Shown here: positions 47,768 through 61,800 of the stretch, piece by piece
Layout of the letters: each line of letters starts with the position of its first letter
Position numbering within the stretch: position 1 is the first letter of the stretch
Virus record (IMG/VR): IMGVR_UViG_3300020455_000012
Span: 1 to 64,000 of that record
DNA: 64,000 nt
From: a virus
Strand: one strand, 5' to 3'
Notes under the pieces: generated by a model
The model's input: the letters and a program-made list of their open reading frames with translations, nothing else
The model's database searches: none
What the model was told of the DNA's origin: nothing
Made by a program: the position numbers and the translations under genes

Positions 47768-49821
47768 TGCCCCTAGTTAATTTCGCAAATCTGGACTTTG
47801 ACCAGATAAAAACATCAATTAAAGATTATCTTCGATCTAATTCCAATTTTACGGATTATGATTTTGAAGGATCTAACCTGTCAACTATAATTGATGTCCT
47901 TGCATACAACACTTATATCACCTCATACAATGCCAATATGGTATCCAATGAGGTTTTTATCGATAGTGCAACATTAAGAGAAAATGTTGTATCTCTTGCA
48001 CGAAATATTGGATATGTTCCTCGGTCTAAAAAGTGCTCTCAAGCTAATATTTCCTTTTTTATAGATACATCGGACTATGCATCTGTACCTCAAACCATAA
48101 CTTTAAATAAAGGGATAGTTGCATCATCATCTGATTTCAATAATGAGAGTTATACCTTTGCAATTTTAGATGATATAACAGTTCCTGTCTCAAATGATGA
48201 GGCTGTATTCAATGATATTCCAATTCAGGAAGGAGTTTACATTACTTCGACCTTTACTGTAAATTCATTTGACCCCGATCAACGGTTTATTCTGGAAAAT
48301 GCGGGTATTGACATCTCTACAATGAGAGTAATTGTAAAACCATCCGAATCTTCTACTGTTACACGAAAATATAGTCAATCTGAGAGTCTATTTGATATAA
48401 ATTCTGATTCTCCTGTTTATTTTATTCAAGAAATAGAAGGTGAAAGGTATGAATTGATCTTTGGTGACGGAATTTTTGGTAAAAAGTTAGAAGCACCTAG
48501 TTTTATTGAAGTTTCTTATCTTGTAACTAATGGATCGCTTGCAAATGGCATCTCAAATCTGAATTTTAGCGGAAAATTAACATCTTCAAGAGATAATACT
48601 GCTGTAAATTCTGGAATTTCCGAAATTACTACTCTTAAAGATGCTTCTAACGGTGAAAGTATTGAAAATATTGAATCAATTAAGAAATATTCTACTAGAA
48701 TTTACTCTTCTCAAAAAAGAGCAGTAACAACTGATGATTATGAAGCAATTATTCCCTCATTATATCCTCAAACCGACGCTGTATCAGCATTTGGAGGGGA
48801 AACATTAAATCCTCCTCAATATGGAAAGGTTTTTGTGAGTATAAAACCTTCAAATGGACTTTATTTGTCCAATATGATCAAAGATAATATTAAAAGAGAC
48901 ATTAAAAAATATACTGTAGCAGGAATAGAAGTAGAAATCACGGATTTGAAGTTTTTATCAGTAGAATTGGGTATAAAAATATATTATAACTCTAATTTAG
49001 CAACATCTGGTAACAATCTCATTACTCAAGTATTATCTAATGTGTTGAAATATGCAAATTCTGCGGAAATGAATAAATTTGGTGCGAGATTTAAGTATAG
49101 TAAACTCTTAGCTGTGATTGATAATACTAGTGATGCAATTACTTCTAATATTACTACCGTTACCATGAAAAGGGATTTGAGAGTATCGTTAAATAGTTTT
49201 GCGGAATACGAAATTTGTTTTGGAAATTGTATTTCAGTTAAAAGTTGTGATGGTTACAATATTAAATCATCGGGATTTAATGTAGATGGAATTGCAGGTA
49301 CAGTTTATCTTACCGATCACCCAGATCCACATTCTACTTCTACAGGTACTATTTCTTTAATACAATTGACATCCTCTACTCAGGCTAAAACAATTAAAAA
49401 ATCTATTGGTATAGTTGATTATAAAAGAGGGGAAATTAAACTTTCTCCTATCAACATAACTAATACTCTTGTTAATAAAGGGTTCCCAGTTATTGAAATT
49501 TCAGCATCTCCTTGTTCTAATGATATTTTAGGTCTTCATGATTTGTATTTGCAATTGGATACTGACAATATAGATATTAGTGCTATTTCAGATATTGGTG
49601 ATACTCTGGAAGACACTACTCCAACCTTAGTTCGTGGAAAATTAAATATTCCAGGTTCTACAAGTTGTGATACACCAGATAATACTGTAGTTAGTGCCAC
49701 TAGTCCTACTACAACCACCTCCAGTGCCTCTACAACAGCAGCAACCACTACTTCAACTACATCTAGTGGTGGAGGCGGTTCATCATCTAGTGGTGGTGGC
49801 GGTTCATCATATTCTTACTAA
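47767..49821 (+). CDS. 6: Baseplate wedge protein gp6
   Basis: A 684-residue gp6-like protein (T4 gp6 is 660). The N-terminal helix (NFANLDFDQIKTSIKDYLRS) and IIDVLAYNTYITSYNANMV are typical, as is SQKRAVTTDDYEAIIPSLYP in the middle (baseplate_J region). The last 45 residues are Ser/Thr/Gly-only low complexity (TTTSSASTTAATT, GGGGSSSS), which T4 gp6 does not have. gp6 forms the ring that joins wedges around the hub. It is preceded by gp25 with a one-base overlap. Confidence 0.88.
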   Translation: MPLVNFANLDFDQIKTSIKDYLRSNSNFTDYDFEGSNLSTIIDVLAYNTYITSYNANMVSNEVFIDSATLRENVVSLARNIGYVPRSKKCSQANISFFIDTSDYASVPQTITLNKGIVASSSDFNNESYTFAILDDITVPVSNDEAVFNDIPIQEGVYITSTFTVNSFDPDQRFILENAGIDISTMRVIVKPSESSTVTRKYSQSESLFDINSDSPVYFIQEIEGERYELIFGDGIFGKKLEAPSFIEVSYLVTNGSLANGISNLNFSGKLTSSRDNTAVNSGISEITTLKDASNGESIENIESIKKYSTRIYSSQKRAVTTDDYEAIIPSLYPQTDAVSAFGGETLNPPQYGKVFVSIKPSNGLYLSNMIKDNIKRDIKKYTVAGIEVEITDLKFLSVELGIKIYYNSNLATSGNNLITQVLSNVLKYANSAEMNKFGARFKYSKLLAVIDNTSDAITSNITTVTMKRDLRVSLNSFAEYEICFGNCISVKSCDGYNIKSSGFNVDGIAGTVYLTDHPDPHSTSTGTISLIQLTSSTQAKTIKKSIGIVDYKRGEIKLSPINITNTLVNKGFPVIEISASPCSNDILGLHDLYLQLDTDNIDISAISDIGDTLEDTTPTLVRGKLNIPGSTSCDTPDNTVVSATSPTTTTSSASTTAATTTSTTSSGGGGSSSSGGGGSSYSY

Positions 49822-49839
49822 GATCAAAGTATACAACAA

Positions 49840-52800
49840 ATGATATCAACAGATCTCCAAAGAGTACAGATTCAAAATATAGTTGAGAATCAACTCCCTT
49901 CTTTTGTGCAAGAAGATTTCCCTTTACTGGGAGAGTTTCTTAAAGAATACTATGTTTCTCAAGAGTATCCTGGAGCTTCTGCTGATTTAATTCAAAATAT
50001 AGATGAATATTTAAAATTAGAATCATTAACTAATAATTCCAATCAAACTCAACTAGGAAGTGATGTAGGATATCAAGATACTACTATTACAGTAACTTTT
50101 GATCTTAATAAAGGTATTTTTGGTACATACCAATTTCCTGATAGGTATGGATTAATACAAATTGATAATGAAATCATTTTATATACGGAAAAAACAAATA
50201 CAACTTTTAAGGGGTGTGTAAGAGGGTTCAGTGGTGTAACATCTTATAAGGCTTTAGATGCTATTGACAAGTTACAGTTTTCTCAATCGGATATTAATCC
50301 TCATGGAGCAGGAAGTACTGTTATTAACTTAAGTGCTTTACTTTTAAATGAGTTTTTGATAAAAGTTAAAAAACAAGTTTCTCCAGGTTTTGAAGATAGA
50401 GTTTTAGACTCTGATTTAAACGAAAGATTGTTTATTTCTAGATCTAAAGATTTTTATGAAACTAAGGGTACTGATGAATCCTTTAAAATTCTTTTTGGTG
50501 CATTGTATGGAGAAAAAGTAGATGTTATTAAACCAAGAGAATTTCTATTTAAACCATCTGATGCCCAATATAGAATAACTAAGGATTTAGTAGTACAATC
50601 TATTCAAGGAGATCCTCTGGATTTGCTTAACAGCACTTTATATCAAAATGCTGCTCATTTTGGAGATCATTATTGTGTTGAGGAAGCTTATGCACCTATT
50701 AGTGATGTGGCAAAAATAGCTATTGGAAATTCTGATTATTATAAGTTAAGTCTTGATTATGGTTATGCTAGAGATGTACCTTTAAAAGGAAGTGTTTTTG
50801 GGGAATTTATAATTCATCCAAATACTCAAATAATAACAGAGGTGGCAGTTGGATCAAGCGTGGTGGACGTAGATTCTACTATAGGATTTCCAGAAGCAGG
50901 TGAATTGTATGCTGTCTATGGAACAGGGGTTACAGGAATATTAACTTATAGATCTAAGTCTGTCAATCAGTTTTTTGGAGTTGGTTTAGCTAATACTACA
51001 ACTGTTGGTGTTACAACTGCTATCAATTCAAAAGAAAATATTAGATTAAATATTGATGCTTATGGATATGTTGGATTAGGAACTACTACTAAAATTTCGG
51101 TAAGAATTGGTGGTGTTTTAGCAGATCCTATAATTCCTGAAAATACTTATTATTTTGATAAAGATGATACTATTTCAATTAGGTCTTTAGGAATAACTAC
51201 TAGTAGTGCAAAGGTAGATAATTGGTTTTATAATGTTGCTACAAAATATGATATAGAATCAATAACATTAGTTGATTCTTCTGATTTTACTTACACACTT
51301 GTTACTCAAGCTAAGAATAATTTTAGATTAGGAGATAAAGTTACTATTACTGATAGTTTGGGTAGCACTAAAGATTCTACAGTGACGGAAGTTATAAGTG
51401 CTTATAGTTTTTCTATTAAGGGACAAGGAGTTATTGCTACTGCTAAGTATACTGTTCAAAGACAAATTTTAAGAGGAAAGGTAAAAACTTCATTATCGGA
51501 TTATTCTTATATTGATAATTATTTTGCAAATATTCAAAATACCTACGTAAAATTTAATCAAGATCTTGTAGTTGCTTCTTCTTCTATTCCCAACTACTAT
51601 AATGCTCCTTTAGATTTTTATGATAGAAAAATTACGTTAAACGGTGAATATAGTGGATCTGAATTTACTATTCTAGATGTAGAAGATCATGGTTATTATA
51701 CAGGAGATGCGGTATATTATAATTCTTATGATATAGAAACAAAAGATTTTCTTGGAAATACTACTAAAGTTATTAGTAAGTTCCCTGAGATGGATCCTGG
51801 TATTTTCTTTGTAAACCGATTAAACAAAAACCAATTTCAACTTGCTACTAGTCCTGCCAATATTTCTAATAACTCATTTGTTTCTGTATCGGGAATTGTA
51901 ACATCTAATACATTAGAGTATATTAATTTTCATAATAAAGATGTTGAGCATCAGTTATTATTAAAGGAGATAAAAGCACCTGTTAATGATGATGGAAATT
52001 ATGATACTGAACCAGGAACAAGAACTGGTATACTTGTTAATGGAGTTGAAATATTAAACTACAAGTCTAACGAATCTGTTTATTATGGTTCTATTAAAGA
52101 ATTTGATGTTGCATCGAAAGGAACTGGTTATGATGTTATAAATCCTCCAATTTTACATGTTTCTGATAATGTTGGTTCAGGTGCAACAGGAATTTGTGCT
52201 ATTAAAGGATCTTTAATAGATGTTAATATTACTGATCCTGGTTTTGATTATGTTTCTACTCCTACTGTCACTATAAGTGGGGGTAATGGTACTGGAGCAA
52301 GTGCAAGTGCTAGTTTAAAATCTATAGATCATTCTGTTTCTTTTAATGCTACTGCAGATTCAGCTCGTGTTGATTTAACTGATAGCACGATTGGGTTTTC
52401 TACCTTCCATAAGTTTAGAAATGGTGAAAAAGTAATTTATAAAACAAATGGACAGACTGCAGTTGGTGGAATTTCAACGGATGCAATTTATTATGTTCAT
52501 ACTGTAGGTGTATCTACTATTAAACTTTATAAGAGTGAAACGGATGCTATAAAGGCTGGGATTAATACAATTTCATTGTCTAGTTTTGGAGTAGGCGTTC
52601 AGGAGTTCCATTCTTTTGATAAGAAACAAATTTTATCTAATATTATCATTGATAATCCAGGATCTGGATATGAAAACAAAAAAAGGACAATAGTTTCTTC
52701 AGTTGGGATTAATACTTCTTTAAATCAAATTAACATTAATGATCATGGATACAAATCTAAAGAGATTATTCAGTATTCGTATAATGTTGATCAAATTAGT

Positions 52801-55800
52801 GGAATAAATTCAAATACAAATTATATTGTTACTGAAGTTGATAATAATAATTTTAAACTCTCTAGTGTTGGTGTAGGAACAACAACTAAGTTCTTATATT
52901 ATGATACTGAGCAGTATATTGATTTGACTATTTCTGGTTTAGGGACTGGAACGCATACATTTAATTATGAACCTATTACAGTGTCTCTTACAGGCGAAAT
53001 AGGAGTCATTACGGCTACGGGTCAAGACTTTAGAGCCAAACTTCAACCATTGTTTAAAGGGTCACTTGAGTCTGTTCAAGTAACGTCTGAAGGTTCTCAA
53101 TACGGATCATCAGATATCATAAATTATGATCGTCAACCTTTAATGACTCTTAATAGTGGATCAGGTGCTGAAATCACCGCTATTATTAATAATGGTAGAA
53201 TAGTTGAGGCGGTAGTAGATAATCAAGGTCAAGGATACAACGCACCTCCAAATTTAGTTGTTTCAGGCAGAGGATATAATTGCAAATTAGTTCCTATCAT
53301 TGAAGATGGAAAAATCACAAGGGTAAGAATTCATAATCCAGGAATTGGATATACAGGTTCTGTTGGAGTGGGGGTAACGGTTGATGATTCTAATGCAAAG
53401 TTAAGAGCAAAAATTCAAACATGGTCTGTTAATTTATTCCAAAAATATTTAAATATTATTTCTGATGATGATGGAATTTTAGCAGAATCCGAAAATTCAG
53501 AATTAGGTATAGAATATACTCATTTATATGCTCCTCGTAAATTAAGAGAATCTTTATATGTTAGAGATCAGGATAATAATGTAAAATATGGGTTATTAGA
53601 TTTACAAAAAGTTGATGAAGAGGAAGTATCTGCTTCTTTCCATTCTCCTATCATTGGATGGGCTTATGATGGAAATCCAATTTATGGTCCTTATGGATAT
53701 ACTGAAAGAACAGGTGGATTTATTAAAGCCATGGAATCTGGTTATAAACCAGTAACTGGTACTAATCGTCCTTCTTTATCAATTTTCCCACAAGGATTTT
53801 TTGTTGAAGATTTTGAATTTGATAATTCTGGAGATCTGGATGAGCACAATGGTCGTTTTTGTATTACACCAGATTATCCAGAAGGTGTTTATGCATATTT
53901 TGCAACTATTAATCCTACAGTAATTGAAAATTCTGGACCTTTTAATAGATATAGAATGCCAGAGTTTCCTTATTTGATTGGAAATTCATTTAAGTCTCAA
54001 CCTAATAGTTTTAATTATGATAATTCTATTGATCAACAGTCATATGATTTTAATAATACTACATGGTTTAGGAATACAACACCATATTCTTTGACAGAGC
54101 AAAATGCATATTATGATTTTTTACAGCAACCTAATAAAGAAAAAACTCAATTAATAGATATAAATTTAGTTTCTCATGGAAGTATTGATAAAGTAGGAAT
54201 TCTTACTGGTGGAAATAATTATAAAGTAAATGATGATATACATTTTCAAAAAATAAATGAAAAGCAACAAGCTAAAGCGAAGGTTTCTAAGGTTGGTGGA
54301 AAAGTAGTTAATACTATTAGCGTTGCTTCAAGCACTATTTCCGATTTAGAGATATCTCCATTTGATAGTAATGGGGGTTATATAGCTTTCTCTACTTCTC
54401 CTCATAACTTTACTAATTTAAATTTAGTTTCTCTATCTGGATTTAATACTTCTACGGATTATCTACAAGGAAGTTTTAATATTGGGGTAAAGACTGAAAG
54501 TGTTTTACTCGCAGGAGCTGCAGCAACTATTGGAGCAACTGGAATAGTAACTTATTTTGGTATATCAGGATCACTTTCAAATGATCTTTTATCAATTAGA
54601 GAAAATGATATTTTAGGAATTGGAACAGAAACAATAAAAGTTCTTCAAGTTGATAGAGTAAATTCTAGATTAAGAGTTCTTAGAGCTCAAGAGAGCACGA
54701 TGGGAAGTGCTCATACTGCTGGATCTGCAATAACTGAAGATTCTAGAAAATTTACCTTCAAGTCATCTCCAGAAAATGAGGTAACCTTTGAATTAAATAA
54801 AGAGATTTATTTTGAACCAAAAGAAACATTAGGTATTGGAACTCTTGCTGGTGTGGGTATTGGAACTACTATTTCATTCTCAAATCCTGGTGCAGGTATA
54901 ACTCAAGTTTATATTCAAACTGAGGCACTTTATCTTCCTAATCATGGATTAAAGAGTGGGGATGTTGTTAATTACAAAACCAATACTGGAGATGCCATAG
55001 GTGTTTCAACGGATGGTATTACTCTTTATAATCTTCCAACTGATGCTCCTTTGTATATTGGAAAAATATCTAATGATTTAGTTGGAATTCAAACATTCCA
55101 AGTTGGTATTGGAAGCACTGGTACATTTGTAGGTATTGCAAGCACCACAGTCAATAGAGGATTATTGAGATTAACTGGAATTGGTACAGGAGTATACCAT
55201 AGTTTTAAAACAGTTAAAAATAATGTAGTTAATGCCGAAGGTCATAGAAATACAGTTACTGTGGCCACTGCTTCCACACATGGATTGCAATTTAATGATA
55301 ATGTTACTATTAATGCTCAACCAGGAATTGGCACTACTGTTACAGTCAAATATAATGACTTTAATAGAAGAATAGTATTTGATCCAAAATCATTTGTGGC
55401 AGGTAATGTTGATACGACTGATAATACAATTGAAATTAGTAATCATGGTTTTAGTAGTGGAGAAAAAGTAATTCATACTGCAACATCTTCTTCAGGTGGG
55501 TTAGAAGATAATAAAATGTATTATATCTTCAAATACTCTACTAGTAAAGTTAAATTATGTTTAAGTAAATATCAATCGGAGCAATTTGAACCTGAATTTG
55601 TAAATATAACTTCTGCATCTGCAGGAACTTTATCAGCGATTAATCCTACTCTTAATTCGTATAAGAATCATAAAGTAAGATTTGATTTATCTGATTCATC
55701 TCTAGCTGGGTTTGTTGGTATATCTTCTTACTCTGCTTTTGATTTTAATCTTTATACTGATAGTGATTTTAAAAATCGTTTCTATTCAAGTTCTACAACT

Positions 55801-58800
55801 AATGTTTTTGAAGTATCTAAATCGGGAGAAGTTGGAATTAGTACAGATGCAGGATTAACTTTATCTGTAAGTAATAAATTGCCTGATATATTATATTATA
55901 AATTTACTCCAATTAATAAAAGTTTAGTTAGTGAGAGTAAATCAGGAATTGTTATTGATAAAGAAATTACTGGATTTAACCAAATTGAAATCAAAGATAG
56001 TTTATATTCGGGAACATATGCTGTAACTGGTATTGGAACTACTAATACATTTACTTACAACTTAGTAACTCGTCCTGAAAAACCATCTTATAGTGAATCA
56101 GAAAGTCTTCTAGAATATTCTACAGATTCCACTACTGCATATGGGGCAATAGCCGATATTGAATTAAAATATAAAGGAAGTGGGTATTCCGAAATAGTGG
56201 GAATATCTTCTATTAATACTGGTGTTGGAACTAAAGCAATTTTAGAACCTTCTAGTGAAAGTATAGGTAAAATAGTTTCTACTGAAATTGAAAATATTGG
56301 ATTTGATTATTCTGCTGATAATACTATAAGACCTGTTGCTAATTTCCCTGAAATATTGCAAATTGAATCTTTAACTTCTTTTCAAAAAATTGGAATTAGT
56401 TCTGCAGGTAAAAATTATTCGATAGCTCCTAATTTAATTGTTATTGATGGATATACTGGAAAGCAAGTTACAGATGTAGATTTAAAGTATGAAATTGGTG
56501 ATCAGCAAGTAACTATTTTAAAAAATACGAAAGGAATCTATAATACCCCTCCTACTCTTATTCCTACTGGCAATGTAAATGGTATTGGTATTAATACTAT
56601 ATCATATGATTCTACAACCCAAAATGTTACTGTTGGACTCGATACAGCATTTAGTGATTCTTCACCATTTAGTGTTGGCGATAAAGTTTTAATTGAAAAT
56701 GTAAGTGTAGGAGTTGGTACAAGTGGTTATGGATATAATTCATCCAAGTATGAGTATACTTTATTTACTTTAACCGATGTCAACATTCCTCTTGGAGGAA
56801 GTGTAGGATTTGTTACTTATAGTTTGGCTGGACTATTACCTGCAAACGCACTTCCAGGAAATCAAGATGTTTTAAACTCAGCTGGAGTAATTATACCTCA
56901 AAAATATTTCCCTCAATTTGACATTAAATTACAGAAAAATAATTTTATAACTGGTGAACAAGTTTCCTCTGGTAATAAAATTGGAAAAGTTGAAAGTTGG
57001 AATAATAATAGTGAAACATTAAAAATATCTTCTTCTGACGAATTTGATGTTGGAGATTTGATTATAGGTAATACTTCTGAAACCCAAGGAACTATTGATT
57101 CTAAAATTAATTTTGAATCTGATATTGAAATAAATGCAGGTTCTATAGTTAAAAAAGGATGGCAGAGAGAAACAGGATTCCTTAATAATAATCTTCAAAG
57201 GTTACCTGACAATGTTTATTATCAAAATTTTTCATATTCATTGAAATCTAAAGTTTCTATGCATAAATGGGATGATGCTGTAAATAAATTAAGTCATCCT
57301 ACTGGATTTTTAAAATTTAGTGACTTAGTAGTAGAATCTAATTCTGATTCAACCGACATTATTGCAAATGATAGTGATTTATTCATTTTTATAGATTCAA
57401 TTGGAGTTGTAGATATAAATGCATATTCAAGTTTTGATTTAGTTACTGAAAATTCTCTATCTATTAGTGATACTAAAACTTTATCAAATCAAGTTTATTT
57501 TAATTCTAGGGTTTTAACGGATTACTATGAATCAGTGGGTAATAGAGTTTTGACCATTGATGACTTTAGTACATCCTTTAACAGTGATCCGAGATCTACA
57601 AGATTCTCTGTTGCCGATGAATTTCCAGTTAATCAACGATCTAAAAAATTCCTTACTTTAGTTAAAGATAAAACTTTTACTGGCGAACGTCAGGTAATGA
57701 TTGTATCTCTTTTACAAAATGGAGTAAAAGGTTATATTAATCAATATGGAAGAATAGAGTCAGCTGTTGATTTAGGAAGTTTTGATTTCACTGTAAGTGG
57801 TACGAGTGGTCAACTTCTTTTCTATCCAACTAAGTATTCTGTTAATAATTATAGCATCAGTTCTGTAAGTTTAGATTTAGTTGGTCTTAATACTACTGGT
57901 ATAGGATCCACAACTCTTGGTAATTTTGTTAATATTAATTCTACACAAACCTCCGTTCCTACAGGAACCGCTACTACAATTGTTGGAATTGCTTCAACAT
58001 ATAGAAGTTCAAAAGTTCTTGTCCAGATCAATGCTGATAATGGAAGAATGGAATATGATGAACTTAATATTCTTCATGATGGAACAACAGTTGATCTTCT
58101 TGAATATGGGCAAATAACCACTGATGATAGTATTGTTGGTGGTGGTGCTGGTTTAGGTACATATACTGCATCAATGTCCACAGGTGATATTATAGTACAG
58201 TTTGTTCCTCATGCAGGTATTGCAGCATCAGTAGATACAATAAGAGTTTCTATAGCAGATACTGCTTCAGGAAGCACTGGAATTGGAACTCAATTCCTTG
58301 GTAATGGACAGGAAGATATAGCTTTCATCGATTCTTCTTATACTGTTATTAATGCTTCGGGATCTCCTACAGAAAATTTAATTGCACAGTATGATATTAA
58401 TAATACTGTAGAAACTAATGATCATAATGCTGCATATTATCTTCTTAGTGTGGAAGATGTTACAAATAATCGATATGAAATGTCAGAGGTTATTGTTCTG
58501 AATGATAGTTCAGAAACTTATATGACTGAATATGGAAACATCACCAGTGTTGCAGGATTAGGAACAGTTGGTTCTGCAGTTTCCTCTAACTATGTGAATC
58601 TTTATTATACTCCTAATGCAAGCACTCATGTTCAGGTTCGTGTTTTCCAGATGAGTTTGCAGATTGCTGCAGAAAACTCTGCTATTACTTCAGTAGATGA
58701 GATTGATCTTAATAATGCATCCATTAATTGTGGATTTGGAAATTATGAAGGAACAGAAGTTGATGTTCTTAGGGCCTTTAATTTAACTCATGATGGAAGA

Positions 58801-61800
58801 AATATATTTGCAAGAGAATTTGATGGAAGTGATTCCTCTGTAGTTAATTTAACAAAAAATAGTGTTACTATTCCAGAGCACTTCTTCGTAAGTGGTGAGG
58901 AAGTTACTTATGCTGCTACTGGTGATAGTAGTCCTATTGGAATTGCAACTACAACTATTACTGGCATTGGAACTACTAGTCTTCTTCCTTCTACACTTTA
59001 TGCAATTAAGATTGATGAAACCACTCTTAAATTTGCTAAGACTGCCGAAGATGCATTAAAGACTGTTCCAAATGAAATACATTTGACATCTGTAGGAGTA
59101 GGAGCAGCTCATACAATAACTTCACGGAATCAAAATACTAAGTGTTTAATTGGATTGGATAATGCAATCCAACAACCAATTGTTTCTACTGCTGTCACCA
59201 CTGGAATAACAACTCAAATAGGAATTGCTGATGTTGTTGTACAAGTCTCTGGAATTACTTCTTTCTTTGGGGGAGATTTAATTCAGATCAATGAAGAGAT
59301 TATGAAGGTTAATACAGTAGGATATGGTACTACCAATCACCTATTAGTTGATCGTCAATGGATGGGAACAGCATTAGGAATTCATACTCAAAATTCTATA
59401 GTTACTAAAGTTGAAGGTGATTATAATATTGTGGATAATACTATTAACTTTATTACTGCACCTAAAGGGCCTGATCCAATAAGTTCCACAACTAATGAAC
59501 CTGATAGTAGAGATTGGGTAGGAATTACTACATTCTCAACTTTCCAAGGAAGAACCTTCATGAGAGGGGCAGCTGCAAATAGTAGTAATAGACCTTATGC
59601 TACTAACCAAGTTTTTGATGATATTTCAGAAGGATTTACAGGTGTTGGAAAAACATTTACTTTAAAATCTGATGGATCAAATGCAGTAGGATTCTCTACT
59701 AATAATGGAGTTATTCTTATAAATGGAGTATTCCAAGGACCGACTGGTGGATTATCCACATATCAAGATTATATTTTATCTGAAGGTTCTGGAATTACTA
59801 CTATAACATTTACAGGAACCGCAACTTCACTTGCTAGTGATCCTAATAATTCTAATATTCCTGTTGGTGGTGTGGTTGCTTCTGTTGGTTCTACTGGTGG
59901 TTTAGGATATCAACCACTTGTAGCTGCTGGTGGAACCGCAATTGTTTCTGCTGCTGGAACCGTATCTTCTATTAGTATTGGAAATAGTGGATCAGGATAT
60001 AGAGTAGGAGTTCAAACAGTTGTTAACGTTGCTATTCAAACAGGAACTAATGTTCAAACTGAATTAATAGGTATTGGTACTGCTGCAATTACTGCTGGTC
60101 ATATCACAGGAATAGCAATTACCAACAGTCAAGTCATTTATATACCGAGAGCAATCTATGATGTGGGATATACATCAACGACTGGTATCACAACCATCAC
60201 TACAACGACAGCCCACGGTCTTCTAATAGGGCAAGAAGTCAAGTTAGCAGGAATTGCATTCACGTGCGATTACCTCCCTGCTGTGGGCGTTCAGAGTGCT
60301 GTATATGATAATACTACAGGTATCATGACAGTCACTACATCTAGTGCTCATGGATTGTCTGTAACGGGTAAGGCAAGTGATGTAGTGCTTACTGGATTAG
60401 CATTTACTTGTTCATTAGATGATGGAGCAGCTACTCATTCATATCCAAGAACTAGTGATCCTGCTTATGGAGGAACACCTGTTACTGGAGTGGCAAGTGT
60501 TACTCAATTTACGATAAATGTAGGGGTTTCCACTGTTCCTACTTTCTATGCATCTGGTGGTACAATACAACCTGCGTTGATTGCACCTAGAGATATAAAC
60601 AATTCTGATAGTGGTACTGATCCTGCTGCTAGTGGATCTTCAGTATTGACTGTTGGTAATACTACTTCCTTTACTATTAATAGTGGAATTTCTACACGAA
60701 CACATTTCTATTCAAGAGGTGGAACTGTTAATAGACAAATGGATGTAATAATTGATGAACCACTAGGATATACAAATATTCCTCTAGTTTATAGTTCTGA
60801 TTCTACCGCAGGAATTGGAACACAAGCTACTGTTGATATTGTAGTAGGTCAAGGATCAAGTGTTTCTCAGTTTGAAATAAAAAATACTGGATATGGATAT
60901 CAGGATAATCAAATTCTAACCGTTCCTAAAATGGGAACAACGGGTATTCCTACAGATCCATCAAAATCTTTTGCAGAATTCCAGATTACTATACAGGATG
61001 TTTCTACAGATTCATTTGCTGGTTGGACTTTTGGACAACTGGAAGTATTGGATAAAATTCAAAGTCAATTTGATGGAGTTAAGAGAACATTTACTCTTCA
61101 GAAAGATGGAGCTCCAATTACTATTAGAGCGAGAGAAGGATCAAACATTGATGTTCAATCAACTATTCTTGTTTTCATTAATGATGTATTACAAGTTCCT
61201 GGAGATGGGTATACTCTTGCTAATGGAAGTATATTGACATTTGCTTCAGCTCCTAAAGGACGTGAAACAGATGGTTCATTTGATGGAGATACTTGTAAGA
61301 TTTTATTCTATAAAGGAAGTGGAGATGTTGATGTTACTTTTAGAGATGTTTTAGAAACTGTTAAGAAAGGAGATATTCTTACTATTCAAGGAGATGCCGA
61401 TCTTTGTGCTAATTCTCTAAAACAAGGTGATAGATTAGTAAATGAAATTGCTGCTTCTGATGTAGTTAATACAAATGCTTATACGGGTGTAGGTATTAAT
61501 GGTGATCCTGATTGTAAGAGAACAGTTACATGGACTAAACAGGGAGTTGATAAGATTATTAATGGTCAAGTAATTAGTAAGAGTCGTGAAGAATTAGAAG
61601 CATTGGTTAATCCTACTACATTTATTATTCAATCAGTGGGTGTAGGTTCAACTGTGATATTTGTAGAAAGTGTAAGAACATTCTTTGATGCAAGTAATGA
61701 AGATCAAACAACTGCCAAGACTCAAAAGATTTCTCTAACTTCTCAGGATAATATTGTAGGGGCTTCTGCAACTGCTGTTGTATCTGCTGCTGGCACAATA

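Noticed and set aside
57917-61237. Plus-strand ORFs inside the 4247-residue gene (57917-58117, 60971-61237)
   Set aside because: Leu/Met-rich out-of-frame translations of a repetitive gene, without start signals.
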